NCBI GenBank assembly: GCA_038247555.1
Contig: JBBRUT010000020.1
Coordinates: 1 to 36,576 of the forward strand
Direction: 5' to 3'
Source of the DNA: JAHBXL01 sp038247555
Lineage (GTDB): Bacteria > Planctomycetota > Phycisphaerae > Phycisphaerales > UBA1924
DNA length: 36,576 bases
Within the stretch, counting starts at the first letter, position 1. Each line of letters begins with the position of its first letter. Shown here in pieces: positions 8,664-16,705 of the stretch. The notes beneath the pieces were generated by a model, which saw nothing but the letters and a program-made list of their open reading frames with translations, made no database searches and was not told the origin of the DNA. The position numbers were made by a program, and so were the translations under genes.

Positions 8664-9577
8664 AACTGCACCAGCTTCGTTACTTTGTGGCCGCGGCGGA
8701 GACTCTGAGTGTGACGCGTGCGGCCGAGCGGTGCGGCGTTGCGCAGCCGTCGCTCAGCCAGCAAGTGGGGAGGCTGGAACGATCGCTGGAGACGAAGCTG
8801 TTTGATCGGCTGGGGCGAGGGATTGCGCTGACCGATGCCGGCAAGGCGCTACTGCCGCGTGCGAGGAGGATCCTCGCGGAAGTGCGCGACACGCAGGCGA
8901 ACCTGAGGCGGGAAGCGGTTGAGGGCGCAGGCGGAGCTGCGACGATCGCGATCGGCGCGATCCCCACGATGGCCCCGTACCTGTTACCGTCGGCGATCAA
9001 AGCACTGCGCGCCAAGCACCCGGAATGCGAACCATCGATCCGCGAGTCCTACACAGAGAACCTGGTCGAACTGCTCGTGGAGAATCAACTGGACTGCGCG
9101 ATCATGAGCACGCCTGTTGATGATGATCGATTGGAGGTGCGGGCTCTTGGGAGTGAGGAGCTTGTGGTTGCGCTCCCGGTATCGCATTCATTCTCGAAGG
9201 CTGGCCACATCGCGTGGGGAGAGCTGCGCACGGAGCCGGTGGTGACGCTCGATGAGATGCACTGCCTTGGGAGACAGATCCAGGGGTTCTGCTCTGTGCG
9301 GTCATCGGCGACGCGGGTGGTGTGCCGGACGACACAGCTTGCCACGATCTTTGAGCTTGTTGCGCTGGGGCTGGGGGTGTCGATTGTTCCGGAGATGGCC
9401 GCGGCGCATCAAGGGACGCGGCGGTGGCGGTATGCGCGGCTTGCGCAGCACAGGCCTGTGCGCGAGTTTGTGATGGTCTGGCGGAAGGATCGGGAGCGTT
9501 CCCAGTTGTCTCAGACTCTTGCGGAGATTCTCGCGACCTCGGCGAAGGAGGGAGCCTTCCGACTGGACCCTGGGTGA
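8660..9577 (+). CDS. oxyR: Hydrogen-peroxide-responsive LysR-type regulator OxyR
   Basis: The N-terminal winged helix-turn-helix (MELHQLRYFVAAAE ... AAERCGVAQPSLSQQVGRLE) and the substrate-domain layout are those of LysR-type regulators. Two features make this OxyR. The segment HCLGRQIQGFC places Cys202 and Cys211 nine residues apart, as Cys199 and Cys208 are in the E. coli protein (HCLRDQAMGFC). The length, 305 aa, is also equal. Oxidation of this pair to a disulfide is the known peroxide switch. The start is the ATG at 8660; a TTG two codons earlier is less likely. The gene diverges from katA, and its start codon lies inside the likely operator, which suggests autoregulation. Its own promoter was not identified. 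Confidence 0.92.
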   Translation: MELHQLRYFVAAAETLSVTRAAERCGVAQPSLSQQVGRLERSLETKLFDRLGRGIALTDAGKALLPRARRILAEVRDTQANLRREAVEGAGGAATIAIGAIPTMAPYLLPSAIKALRAKHPECEPSIRESYTENLVELLVENQLDCAIMSTPVDDDRLEVRALGSEELVVALPVSHSFSKAGHIAWGELRTEPVVTLDEMHCLGRQIQGFCSVRSSATRVVCRTTQLATIFELVALGLGVSIVPEMAAAHQGTRRWRYARLAQHRPVREFVMVWRKDRERSQLSQTLAEILATSAKEGAFRLDPG

Positions 9578-9591
9578 GGCATCCTGAGGCG

Positions 9592-11169
9592 TTACTTGGG
9601 CTGCGAACCCGGAGCGGTCAGAGTGCCGCTTTGCGGATCGAAGCTCCAGCCGACAGGGAGGATGTGCATGGTGAGGCCAACGAAGGAGCAGGCCTGTCGC
9701 TCGCGGGGGGCGGGCATGGTGAGCCCCGGCTTGAACGTTGCGGACTTGATGAACACGGGGGCGGACATCGCGGCGCCGAGCTTGCCGTTGGGGAAGTACG
9801 ACTGAAGGCGACCGTCATCGAGCATGCGGAGCGCTGCGCCCATGTCCATGAACGAACCCCACCGAGCGTCGGTTGTTGCGAGGGCCCAGAGCACGCCGCC
9901 GGCGGCGGTCTGTGTGCGGTCCTTCAGAGAGAACACGCGCGTGGCGACGACAGCACCGGGGACTTCGTTGGTTCCGTCCGAGAGCATGAATGTGCCGTGG
10001 AAAAGCGCGGCGGAGGGCAGAGCCGGGCTCATGAAGTACTGGCCGCGCTCGGCGTGCTTGGTTGCATCACCGCGGATGAAGCGTGCGTCCGTGCGATCGA
10101 TGTCCTTTTTGAACTCGGTGGCAGGAATGGTCCAGTCGGCTTTGGTCTGCGTGATCTGTTCGGGCGTGAGCAACTGGGAGACCATGCTTCGGATATTGAC
10201 CTTCTCGCCGGTGAGGATCTGGCGGACGGCGACATCGGTGACGAGTGGGGGGGTCGGCCAGTCTCCTTTGGCACGCTCGACGGTGACTCTGGATTGTGGC
10301 GTGAGCCACATGAAGCAGGCCGCGCCCGTGCCGAAGACCTCCGCCGCGCCATCGGGCCCAATGCACAGCGCGGTACGGACATCAATGCCAACTCCCAGGA
10401 CATCTCTGCCGAGGTCGCTGCGGATCCTCGCGAGAAGGATCGGCAGGCGGGCGATGCGCGCGCGCTCGGTCAAGTGGCTGTCGAAGATGACGCCGGGTGT
10501 CAACTCGAGAAAGCCCTGGGTGAAAGAGATCTGCTTCGCGAAGGGGTTGCGAAGAGCTTCGTTCGGGTCGAGCGAACCGCCCGCGGCGTCGTAGATCACT
10601 TCCCCGAGGACTGCGCACCCGGCGCTTGTACCACCGACGACGCCACCTCGGGCGAAGACGGAACGTATGGCAGCTTCGAGGGGCGTTCCCTTCCAGGTCT
10701 TGCAATATTGAGACTGGGAGCCGCCGCGGATCCAGATGATGTGGGCTTCGCGCACGGTCTTAAGCGTGGCTTCATCGCGGGCGGTGCCGGAGTTGATGTA
10801 CAACTGACGAACAGAGATCGCGCCGTTGGCTGTGAATCGTGCCGCGCCTTCGTCTTCGAGCTGGGCAAGCTCTTCTTCGGAGGGCGCGGGCACGCCTTCA
10901 TCCATGCTGCCGAGCATCACGACCCGTACGCCACCGCCTTCGCCATCCTGCTTGGCGAGAGGCTCGGCCTGGCGCATCATCCAGGCGAACGCGGGCTTTG
11001 CCCAGTCGTCGTTTGCGAGTGAGCCACCACCTTCGGCGCAGATGGAACCCTGGGCGAGAGTCTGCGCGGCGGAGAATGTGATCGCGACGAAGACGGCGGC
11101 GAGGCGCAGCAGCGCCAAGCCGGTCGATTGCTGCGGCATTGGACAAGGGGATGGCTCGTTGTTCTTCAT
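9592..11169 (-). CDS. Secreted cyanophycinase-like peptidase (family S51)
   Basis: The 525-aa protein has an N-terminal hydrophobic signal (about residues 18-40, ending AAQTLAQ), pointing to export. The S51 nucleophile elbow GGTSAGCAV carries Ser182. DSHLTERARIARL matches the DQHFxxRGRxGRL segment of cyanophycinases, and VGIDVRTAL matches their GIDExTAL strand. S51 enzymes cleave beta-aspartyl bonds, as in cyanophycin (CphB) or Asp-X dipeptides. The roughly 200-residue C-terminal extension beyond the catalytic fold is unexplained. No cyanophycin synthetase is in the window, so the substrate may be external polymer or something else. It converges with oxyR (14-nt gap). Residues 1-17 are hydrophilic, so a start at Met11 is possible. 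Confidence 0.82.
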   Translation of the reverse strand: MKNNEPSPCPMPQQSTGLALLRLAAVFVAITFSAAQTLAQGSICAEGGGSLANDDWAKPAFAWMMRQAEPLAKQDGEGGGVRVVMLGSMDEGVPAPSEEELAQLEDEGAARFTANGAISVRQLYINSGTARDEATLKTVREAHIIWIRGGSQSQYCKTWKGTPLEAAIRSVFARGGVVGGTSAGCAVLGEVIYDAAGGSLDPNEALRNPFAKQISFTQGFLELTPGVIFDSHLTERARIARLPILLARIRSDLGRDVLGVGIDVRTALCIGPDGAAEVFGTGAACFMWLTPQSRVTVERAKGDWPTPPLVTDVAVRQILTGEKVNIRSMVSQLLTPEQITQTKADWTIPATEFKKDIDRTDARFIRGDATKHAERGQYFMSPALPSAALFHGTFMLSDGTNEVPGAVVATRVFSLKDRTQTAAGGVLWALATTDARWGSFMDMGAALRMLDDGRLQSYFPNGKLGAAMSAPVFIKSATFKPGLTMPAPRERQACSFVGLTMHILPVGWSFDPQSGTLTAPGSQPK

Positions 11170-11494
11170 GAAGGAACTTTACCGACGTGAGGCCACCTTT
11201 GTCGCATTGAACGGACGATCTCGCCTGATGTAGCGTGGAGTGCATGGTTTCCGGTCTTTTGAAGGCACCTGTCTCTTTCCTATTTTGACGCGCGGCGGTT
11301 GCGTGGACCCAAGCGCGTGGCATGTTGGGCTCAACACCGGCGTACCGAGAAGGTCGCGCACCAATCAGAACGAGGAACCTCGCATCCAGCGAGATGCGTC
11401 TTCCAAGGCCTGCGAACTGGCCGCTTCCGACCACTCGTGCGTGACATCTTCGCGGTGCGCTTGTCGTTTTGGGTGGCACAGAGCAGCCGGTGAG
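11170..11494. other. Non-coding stretch between the S51 peptidase gene and prmC
   Basis: No frame here has protein-like composition. It should hold the promoter of the S51 gene, but I found no convincing -35/-10 pair. A word GGCACCTGTCTCTTTCC at about 11260-11280 recalls dispersed sequences that I have seen in many GC-rich genomes. I see no tRNA cloverleaf, SRP RNA or RNase P core. Confidence 0.4.
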
Positions 11495-12499
11495 TTACTT
11501 CCTGCGGCCGGCGACCACGACCCGCGGCAGGCCATCAAGATCCGTAAGCACGCGCGCGTTTTCGAGCTCTGCCTGTGCCGCGGCCAGAGCCACAACCTGT
11601 TCGGCGGTGCATGCGGCGACTTCGACCATGAGCAGACCGCCCGGGCGCAGGTACTGAGATGCCTGCTCAACCAAGGGCTTGACGAACATGAGGCCGTCTG
11701 TGCCGCCGCGGAGTGCGGAGTGGGGCTCGAAGTCCTTGACGTTGGGGGGCACGGCGTCCCATTCGTGATCGGGGATATAGGGCGGATTTGCGAGGAGGTA
11801 GTGCAGGTCGCGTCCGACGCCGCCGGCGGCTTCGATGAGCGGGGCGAGCAGATCACCGTGGAGGAGTTCGAGGCGGCCAGCAACGCCGTGTCGCTCGGCG
11901 TTCTTTCTGGCGATGGCGAGTGCATCGGGCGAGATGTCGGATGCGACGGCGGTGGCCTTGGGGAGATTCTTGAGGAGCGCGACCGCGATGCAGCCGGAGC
12001 CAGTGCAGACATCGGCGAAGCGGAGGCCTTCGCCGGTCTTGCCGCCAAAGCCGGGTTCAGCCCGCGCGTGGAGCAGGACGTTCTCGACGATGGTCTCGGT
12101 TGATGGTCGCGGCACGAGCACTACGGGTGAGACGTGGAAGGCCATGCCGAAGAACCACTTTTCGCCTACAAGGTAGTCGATTGGTTCCTGCTTGAGCGCG
12201 CGGCCGACGAGATCGCGAAGGGTGTCGCGCTCGAGGGGCGTGGCGGGGCGGTCGGCATCCATGTAGAGCTTGAGGCGGTCGCACCCGATGACGTGGGTGA
12301 GGATGAGCTCGGCGGAGAGGCGGGGGGAATCGAGGCCCTTTTTGGTGAACGCCTCGGTCATCCAGTTGAGGAGTCGGCGGGTCGTCCAGGCATCGGTTGT
12401 GGCGGCGGGGTTTGACACGGGGGGAGTGTATCGCAAAGCAGGCCGGTTCCGAGACGCTTTCTGATGCGGGGAGATTCTGCTATCCTGGGGCGAACTCAT
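11495..12499 (-). CDS. prmC: Peptide chain release factor N5-glutamine methyltransferase PrmC (HemK)
   Basis: PrmC uses SAM to methylate the Gln of the GGQ motif in release factors. The N-terminal helical domain (RRLLNWMTEAFTKKGLDSPRLSAELIL) and PIDYLVGEKWFFG precede a class I methyltransferase fold. Its motif I is FADVCTGSGCIAVALL, and the substrate-binding NPPY motif lies in LLANPPYIPDHEW. The family ending is retained (DLDGLPRVVVAGR). The frame runs from an ATG at 12499, but the first 27 residues look unlike PrmC; the GTG at 12418 gives a family-like N-terminus. Neither has an obvious Shine-Dalgarno. Release-factor gene prfA, a common neighbour, is not here. Confidence 0.93.
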   Translation of the reverse strand: MSSPQDSRISPHQKASRNRPALRYTPPVSNPAATTDAWTTRRLLNWMTEAFTKKGLDSPRLSAELILTHVIGCDRLKLYMDADRPATPLERDTLRDLVGRALKQEPIDYLVGEKWFFGMAFHVSPVVLVPRPSTETIVENVLLHARAEPGFGGKTGEGLRFADVCTGSGCIAVALLKNLPKATAVASDISPDALAIARKNAERHGVAGRLELLHGDLLAPLIEAAGGVGRDLHYLLANPPYIPDHEWDAVPPNVKDFEPHSALRGGTDGLMFVKPLVEQASQYLRPGGLLMVEVAACTAEQVVALAAAQAELENARVLTDLDGLPRVVVAGRRK

Positions 12500-12553
12500 G
12501 GCACAGCATGGCGCGAACCTGCAGGTATCTAGCGTGAGGCCCGCGCGAAGGGC

Positions 12554-13228
12554 ATGCTGGGGTACTGCGCGTGGGATGCGCTGCCGGTGAACTATCCCGG
12601 ATTGTCAACGCAAGTGGAGTTCGCGCCGATCGATTTCGAGGCGGTTCGGTTCGAACGGCGGACTGATCGGTATGTGGAAGCGAGGGGGCTGGGTGCGGAG
12701 GCCCGCGATGAGCGCCTGATCGCATTGGCGGCAGCGCATGGGGCGAACATGGCCGCGTGGTCAACCGTGGCCGGATCACGAAAGGATGAGAACGGGCTGG
12801 TCCCATGGCATCGGCACCCCATCGAGCACATCCCGATTGTGATGATCACACTTTCGGTCTTGCTGGCAGGACGAGACCTGGCCGCGGGGCAGCCGCCTGT
12901 GCCTGCATTGATCGGGATTGCGATCGCCGCGGGGTTGTGGTTGGGTATGGCCTGGTGGATTCGTCGGGGCGGGATTGGTCGAACCGAAGCAGAGCCGTTG
13001 AACGCGGTGGACATCTCTGCGGCTCTGGCCCGGCGTGCGTGTCCGGACTGCGGATATGGGTTGAACGGTGTGCCGCCGGCGATTGATCCTGCGCCGCTTG
13101 GCGGTGTAGACGTGGGGCCGGAGATCTGCCCGGAACGCACGAGCAAATGGCCACTGGTTCCGCCGCCGGCGGGGCTGGCGCCGAAGGCGAACAAGCGGAG
13201 GGAACAAGGTGTGTTGAGTTCGGGATGA
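12554..13228 (+). CDS. Membrane protein with C-terminal (degenerate) zinc ribbon
   Basis: This 224-aa protein has a soluble N-terminal half, two closely spaced hydrophobic segments at about 92-107 and 117-138 (IPIVMITLSVLLAG, LIGIAIAAGLWLGMAWW), and a C-terminal region CPDCGYGLNGVPPAI ... CPERTSKWPLVPP. The same region occurs in the next gene as CPDCGY ... CPECGTRWPLVP. In this copy the last Cys of the ribbon is Arg (CGC instead of TGC, a single change), so it may no longer bind zinc well. CPxCGY...CPECG ribbons are frequent in uncharacterised planctomycete proteins. The start is uncertain: ATG 12554 has no clear ribosome binding site. Function unknown. Confidence 0.6.
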   Translation: MLGYCAWDALPVNYPGLSTQVEFAPIDFEAVRFERRTDRYVEARGLGAEARDERLIALAAAHGANMAAWSTVAGSRKDENGLVPWHRHPIEHIPIVMITLSVLLAGRDLAAGQPPVPALIGIAIAAGLWLGMAWWIRRGGIGRTEAEPLNAVDISAALARRACPDCGYGLNGVPPAIDPAPLGGVDVGPEICPERTSKWPLVPPPAGLAPKANKRREQGVLSSG

Positions 13229-13294
13229 ACCGCGGCTGCGGATGACACGGGTCGCGATCACTCTGTGAATGACTCGATCTGATCGGAGCCTCTG

Positions 13295-13588
13295 ATGGGC
13301 GAACCCTTGCAGGATCGCGCAAGTTCGTGGGATGACTTTGGCGACGATCCCGAGTCGCGGGTTCTCGCTTTCGACCGTGCCGCGGAGCTGGCGGATGCGG
13401 GGAAGCTGAGCGAAGATGATGCGAAGAGCATGGTCCTTTCGCTGCGGAAGTGCCCGGATTGCGGGTATGCGCTGGAGGGTCTTCATCCGTCGATCGGGAT
13501 GATCGAGGGGAATGGTGTGGCGTTGGGGCCGCGGGCGTGCCCGGAGTGCGGGACGAGGTGGCCGCTGGTGCCGGGGAGGATTGGCTGA
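13295..13588 (+). CDS. Small zinc-ribbon protein
   Basis: The 97-aa protein has an acidic helical N-terminus (ESRVLAFDRAAELADAGKLSEDDAKSM) and a four-Cys ribbon: CPDCGYALEG at about 54 and CPECGTRWPLVPG at about 83. GGAG lies 6 nt before the ATG at 13295, supporting the start. It is a shorter, membrane-free relative of the preceding gene, 66 nt away on the same strand, probably from duplication of the ribbon. It converges with polA, leaving only 4 nt between the two stops. No function is known to me; such ribbons often mediate protein or nucleic-acid contact. Confidence 0.75.
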   Translation: MGEPLQDRASSWDDFGDDPESRVLAFDRAAELADAGKLSEDDAKSMVLSLRKCPDCGYALEGLHPSIGMIEGNGVALGPRACPECGTRWPLVPGRIG

Positions 13589-13592
13589 AGCG

Positions 13593-16500
13593 CTACTTTC
13601 CATCAAACCAGTTGTCGCTGACGCTGGCTTCGACCTTGAGGGGCACGCTGAGTTCCATGGCGTGCTCCATGCGATGCTTGATGATCGACTTGGCGGCATC
13701 GGCCTGATCGCGCGGACACTCGAAGACGAGTTCATCGTGGATCTGGAGGAGCATGTGGAGGCCGGGTGGCATGGGGGGAGCGGCGGTGGAGATCATGCCC
13801 TGGAGATCGACCATTGCGAGCTTGATGAGGTCCGCCGCGGATCCCTGGACGACGGAGTTGATGGCGACCCGTTCGGCGAGGGCGCGGCGCTGGGGGTTGG
13901 TGGATTCGATATCGATGATGGGGCGCCGGCGGCCGAGCATGGTCTGGACGTAGCCGAAGCGAACGGCCTGGTCGATGCATTCCTGCAGGAAGGTCGTGAT
14001 GCCGGAGAAGCGGCGCTTGTAGTCGTCGATGATCTTGCCGGCCTCGGTGTTGGAGACGCCGAGGCGGCGGGCGAGGCCGAAACTCGTGATGCCGTAGACG
14101 ATGCCGAAGTTGACCATCTTCGCGCCGTTGCGCTGGGCCTTGGTGACGCTGACGAGGGGGACGTTATGAATCTGCGCGGCGACGGCGGTATGGATGTCCT
14201 GGTCCTTCTCGAAGGCCTCGATGAGCGCGGGGTCGCGGGAGAGGTGGGCGAGCAGGCGCAGCTCGATCTGCGAATAGTCGGCGGAGATGAGGACGTGGTC
14301 CGGCGCGGCAACAAAGGCGCGGCGGATCTCGCGGCCGATATCGGTGCGGATCGGGATGTTCTGGAGGTTGGGATCGGAAGAGGAGAGGCGGCCGGTCGCG
14401 GCGACGGTCTGGTTGAAGGAGGCGTGGATGCGTCCGGTATCGGGGTTGATCTCTGCGGCGAGGGCCACGAGGTAGGTCGAGACGAGCTTGGTGAGTTCGC
14501 GGTACTCGACGATAAGGGCGGGGATGGGGGTTGAGATCTCGGGGTCGGTGGCGAGCTTGTCGAGGACTTCGGCGTCGGTCGAGTAGCCGGTCTTGATCTT
14601 TTTGATGGGCTTGAGGCCGAGGCCGGGGCCGCCGGATTCATCGGAGGCGTCGGGCTTGTTGAAGAGCACCGCGGCAAGCTGCTTCGGGGAATCGGGGTTG
14701 AAGGTGCGACCGATGGTGTCGCGCGTGACTTTGGCGATCTCGAGCTTGAGCTCTTCGATGCGCTTCTGGAGGCGCATGCGCTGGCGCTCGAGCTCGGCGC
14801 GGTCGACGCAGATACCGTTCCACTCGAGCTCGGCGAGGACTTCGACCAGGGGCATCTCGACGGTTTCGAAGAGGGGATCGAGGTTCATCGCGGCGAGCTG
14901 GGGGAGCATCATCGCGCGGAGCTGGAGGGCGACATCGGCATCTTCGGCGGCGTACTGCGTTGCCTGGTCGAGGGGCACTTGGTCGAAGGTGCGGCTGTCT
15001 GCGCCGGAACCGATGAGGTCCTTGATGGAGATGTTGGTGCGGCCGAGCATCGCCATGCTGAGGGCATCAAGGCCGTGAGAGGAGCGGGAGGCATCGATGA
15101 GGTAGGACGCGATCATGGAGTCGAAGGCGGTGGAGGAGGCGAAACGGGGGGTGGCGTAGGTGGAGTGGGAGGAAGTTGCGCCGGCAGAGAAATTGGACCG
15201 CTGCGTGGTTGCGCGCTGGGAGTCTGAGGTGGGGATCGACGCGCCGCCGAGACGGATACCTGCTTTCCGCAGAACCAACATCTCGAACTTGAGGTTGTGG
15301 CCGCACTTGGGCTTTGCGGGGTCTTCGAGGATGGGCTTGAGCGCGGCGATGACGGCGGCTTCATCGAGATGGGAGGAAGGATCAGGCGAGCGGACGGGGA
15401 TGTAGACTCCGGTGCCGATCTTTGTTGAGAGGCAGATGCCGACGAGTTTGTCGCGACGTGGGGAGAGGCCAGTCGTTTCGGTATCGATGGCGATGCACTC
15501 CGCAGCGCGGAGTTCTTTGAGGAGATCATCGAGCTGCGCGCGGGTAGTGATGGCGCGATACTCGCCGGACTGGGGGGTGATGAGGGCTGCGCCGCTTCCC
15601 GTGAAAGTGGAATCAAACAGGCCGCCGAAGATGGGAGCCGGCTTTGCTGCTGTGCGTGCCGCGGCGTGGGCGGCGGCGGAAGCGAGGGGCATTTCGATTG
15701 GGGCGCGATCGGGAAACAGACCGCCATGGGTGGGGCGCGGGGTGAGGGAGTGGGGGGTGTGCACGGGCAAGATGCCCGTGCCACTTCCGCCGGCGAGGGC
15801 CTTGAGTTCATCCTGATAGCGGTTGAAGCCGAGTTCCTTGAGGACTGGGCCCATCGCGAGGAGGTCGAGCTTGTCGGTGCGTGCAGATTCGAGTGGGAGC
15901 TCGACGGGGACATCGTGGCGGAGAGTGACGAGCTGCCGGGAGAGATCGAGCGCTTCTCGCGGCGTGGCGCGGAGGCGTTCGCCGAGTTTGCCTTTGATGG
16001 TCGCGGCGGCGGCGAGGACGGCATCGAGCGAGCCGTGTTCGGCGACGAGCTTCGCGGCGGTTTTGGGGCCGACGCCTTCGACACCGGGGACGTTGTCGAC
16101 GGTGTCGCCCATAAGGGACAGCATGTCGATCACCTGCGGTGGCGTGAGGCCGGTCTCGGTCATCAGGGTTTCGGCGGTGATGAGTTCATCGTTGTGGACG
16201 TCGTACATCTCGACAGGGGATGGGGCGGCGGCGAGGAGCTGCTTGAGGTCCTTGTCCTTGGAGATGATGCGGATCTTGAGGTCGGGGTGCTTGGCGCGGA
16301 GCTGGGTGATGAGGGTTGCGATGACGTCATCGGCCTCGAAGCCTTCCGCGCCGAGGATGGGCATACCGATCTGGCGGAGCATGGCGAGGCATCGCTCGAC
16401 CTGGGGAAAAAGGTCCTCGGGGGGCGCGGAGCGTGTGGCTTTGTAGTCGGCGTAGAGCTGGCTGCGGAATGTGCCGCGATCGCCGGAGACGTCGAGGGTG

Positions 16501-16694
16501 ATGACGACGTAGTCGGGCTTGCCGCCGTCGGCACCGATTCGGCCCTGGCCGCGGAGGAGCTTGAGGAGCATCCCGATGAAGCCGAACGTCATGTTCGTCG
16601 GCTCCTTGGTGACCGGGCTGGTCATGGGCGTACGGATGGCGTGGTAAGCGCGGAAGAACTGTGCGTAGCCGTCGATGATGTAAAGGGTGGGCAC
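13593..16694 (-). CDS. polA: DNA polymerase I
   Basis: Pol I removes RNA primers and fills gaps. All three domains are present in the 1033-aa product. The 5' nuclease (1-290) has EGFEADDVIATL, ISKDKDLKQLL and a GVGPKTAAKL hairpin. The 3'-5' exonuclease starts with IAIDTETTGLSP (about 400) and includes YAAEDADVALQL. The polymerase has motif A SADYSQIELRLLAH (about 806), motif B RNGAKMVNFGIVYG (about 860) and motif C QIHDELVFE (about 986). In the exonuclease the ExoII acid is Glu (NLKFEMLVL) rather than the usual Asp. The linker at about 300-385 is long, Ala/Pro-rich and contains a palindromic repeat. A second Ser/Thr/Ala-rich insert separates ExoII and ExoIII. It starts with GTG at 16694, with AGGAG 7 nt upstream overlapping the stop of the preceding gene, 11 nt away: last gene of the mre operon. 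Confidence 0.98.
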   Translation of the reverse strand: MPTLYIIDGYAQFFRAYHAIRTPMTSPVTKEPTNMTFGFIGMLLKLLRGQGRIGADGGKPDYVVITLDVSGDRGTFRSQLYADYKATRSAPPEDLFPQVERCLAMLRQIGMPILGAEGFEADDVIATLITQLRAKHPDLKIRIISKDKDLKQLLAAAPSPVEMYDVHNDELITAETLMTETGLTPPQVIDMLSLMGDTVDNVPGVEGVGPKTAAKLVAEHGSLDAVLAAAATIKGKLGERLRATPREALDLSRQLVTLRHDVPVELPLESARTDKLDLLAMGPVLKELGFNRYQDELKALAGGSGTGILPVHTPHSLTPRPTHGGLFPDRAPIEMPLASAAAHAAARTAAKPAPIFGGLFDSTFTGSGAALITPQSGEYRAITTRAQLDDLLKELRAAECIAIDTETTGLSPRRDKLVGICLSTKIGTGVYIPVRSPDPSSHLDEAAVIAALKPILEDPAKPKCGHNLKFEMLVLRKAGIRLGGASIPTSDSQRATTQRSNFSAGATSSHSTYATPRFASSTAFDSMIASYLIDASRSSHGLDALSMAMLGRTNISIKDLIGSGADSRTFDQVPLDQATQYAAEDADVALQLRAMMLPQLAAMNLDPLFETVEMPLVEVLAELEWNGICVDRAELERQRMRLQKRIEELKLEIAKVTRDTIGRTFNPDSPKQLAAVLFNKPDASDESGGPGLGLKPIKKIKTGYSTDAEVLDKLATDPEISTPIPALIVEYRELTKLVSTYLVALAAEINPDTGRIHASFNQTVAATGRLSSSDPNLQNIPIRTDIGREIRRAFVAAPDHVLISADYSQIELRLLAHLSRDPALIEAFEKDQDIHTAVAAQIHNVPLVSVTKAQRNGAKMVNFGIVYGITSFGLARRLGVSNTEAGKIIDDYKRRFSGITTFLQECIDQAVRFGYVQTMLGRRRPIIDIESTNPQRRALAERVAINSVVQGSAADLIKLAMVDLQGMISTAAPPMPPGLHMLLQIHDELVFECPRDQADAAKSIIKHRMEHAMELSVPLKVEASVSDNWFDGK
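15761..15781. repeat. Palindromic repeat inside polA
   Basis: GCACGGGCA-AGA-TGCCCGTGC is a perfect 9-bp stem with a 3-nt loop. On the coding strand of polA it reads GTGILPVH (residues about 305-312), inside the non-conserved linker between the nuclease domains. From memory, GTGILPV/TGKMPVP-type translations of such palindromes recur in planctomycete and verrucomicrobial proteins; the copy number here cannot be judged from one window. Confidence 0.7.
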
Positions 16695-16705
16695 TCGCGG
16701 TCTCC

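Noticed and set aside
9424..11022. Long + strand frame (about 530 codons) opposite the S51 peptidase
   Set aside because: Composition is Gly/Glu/Arg-rich shadow of the real gene, which has a signal peptide and an active-site motif.
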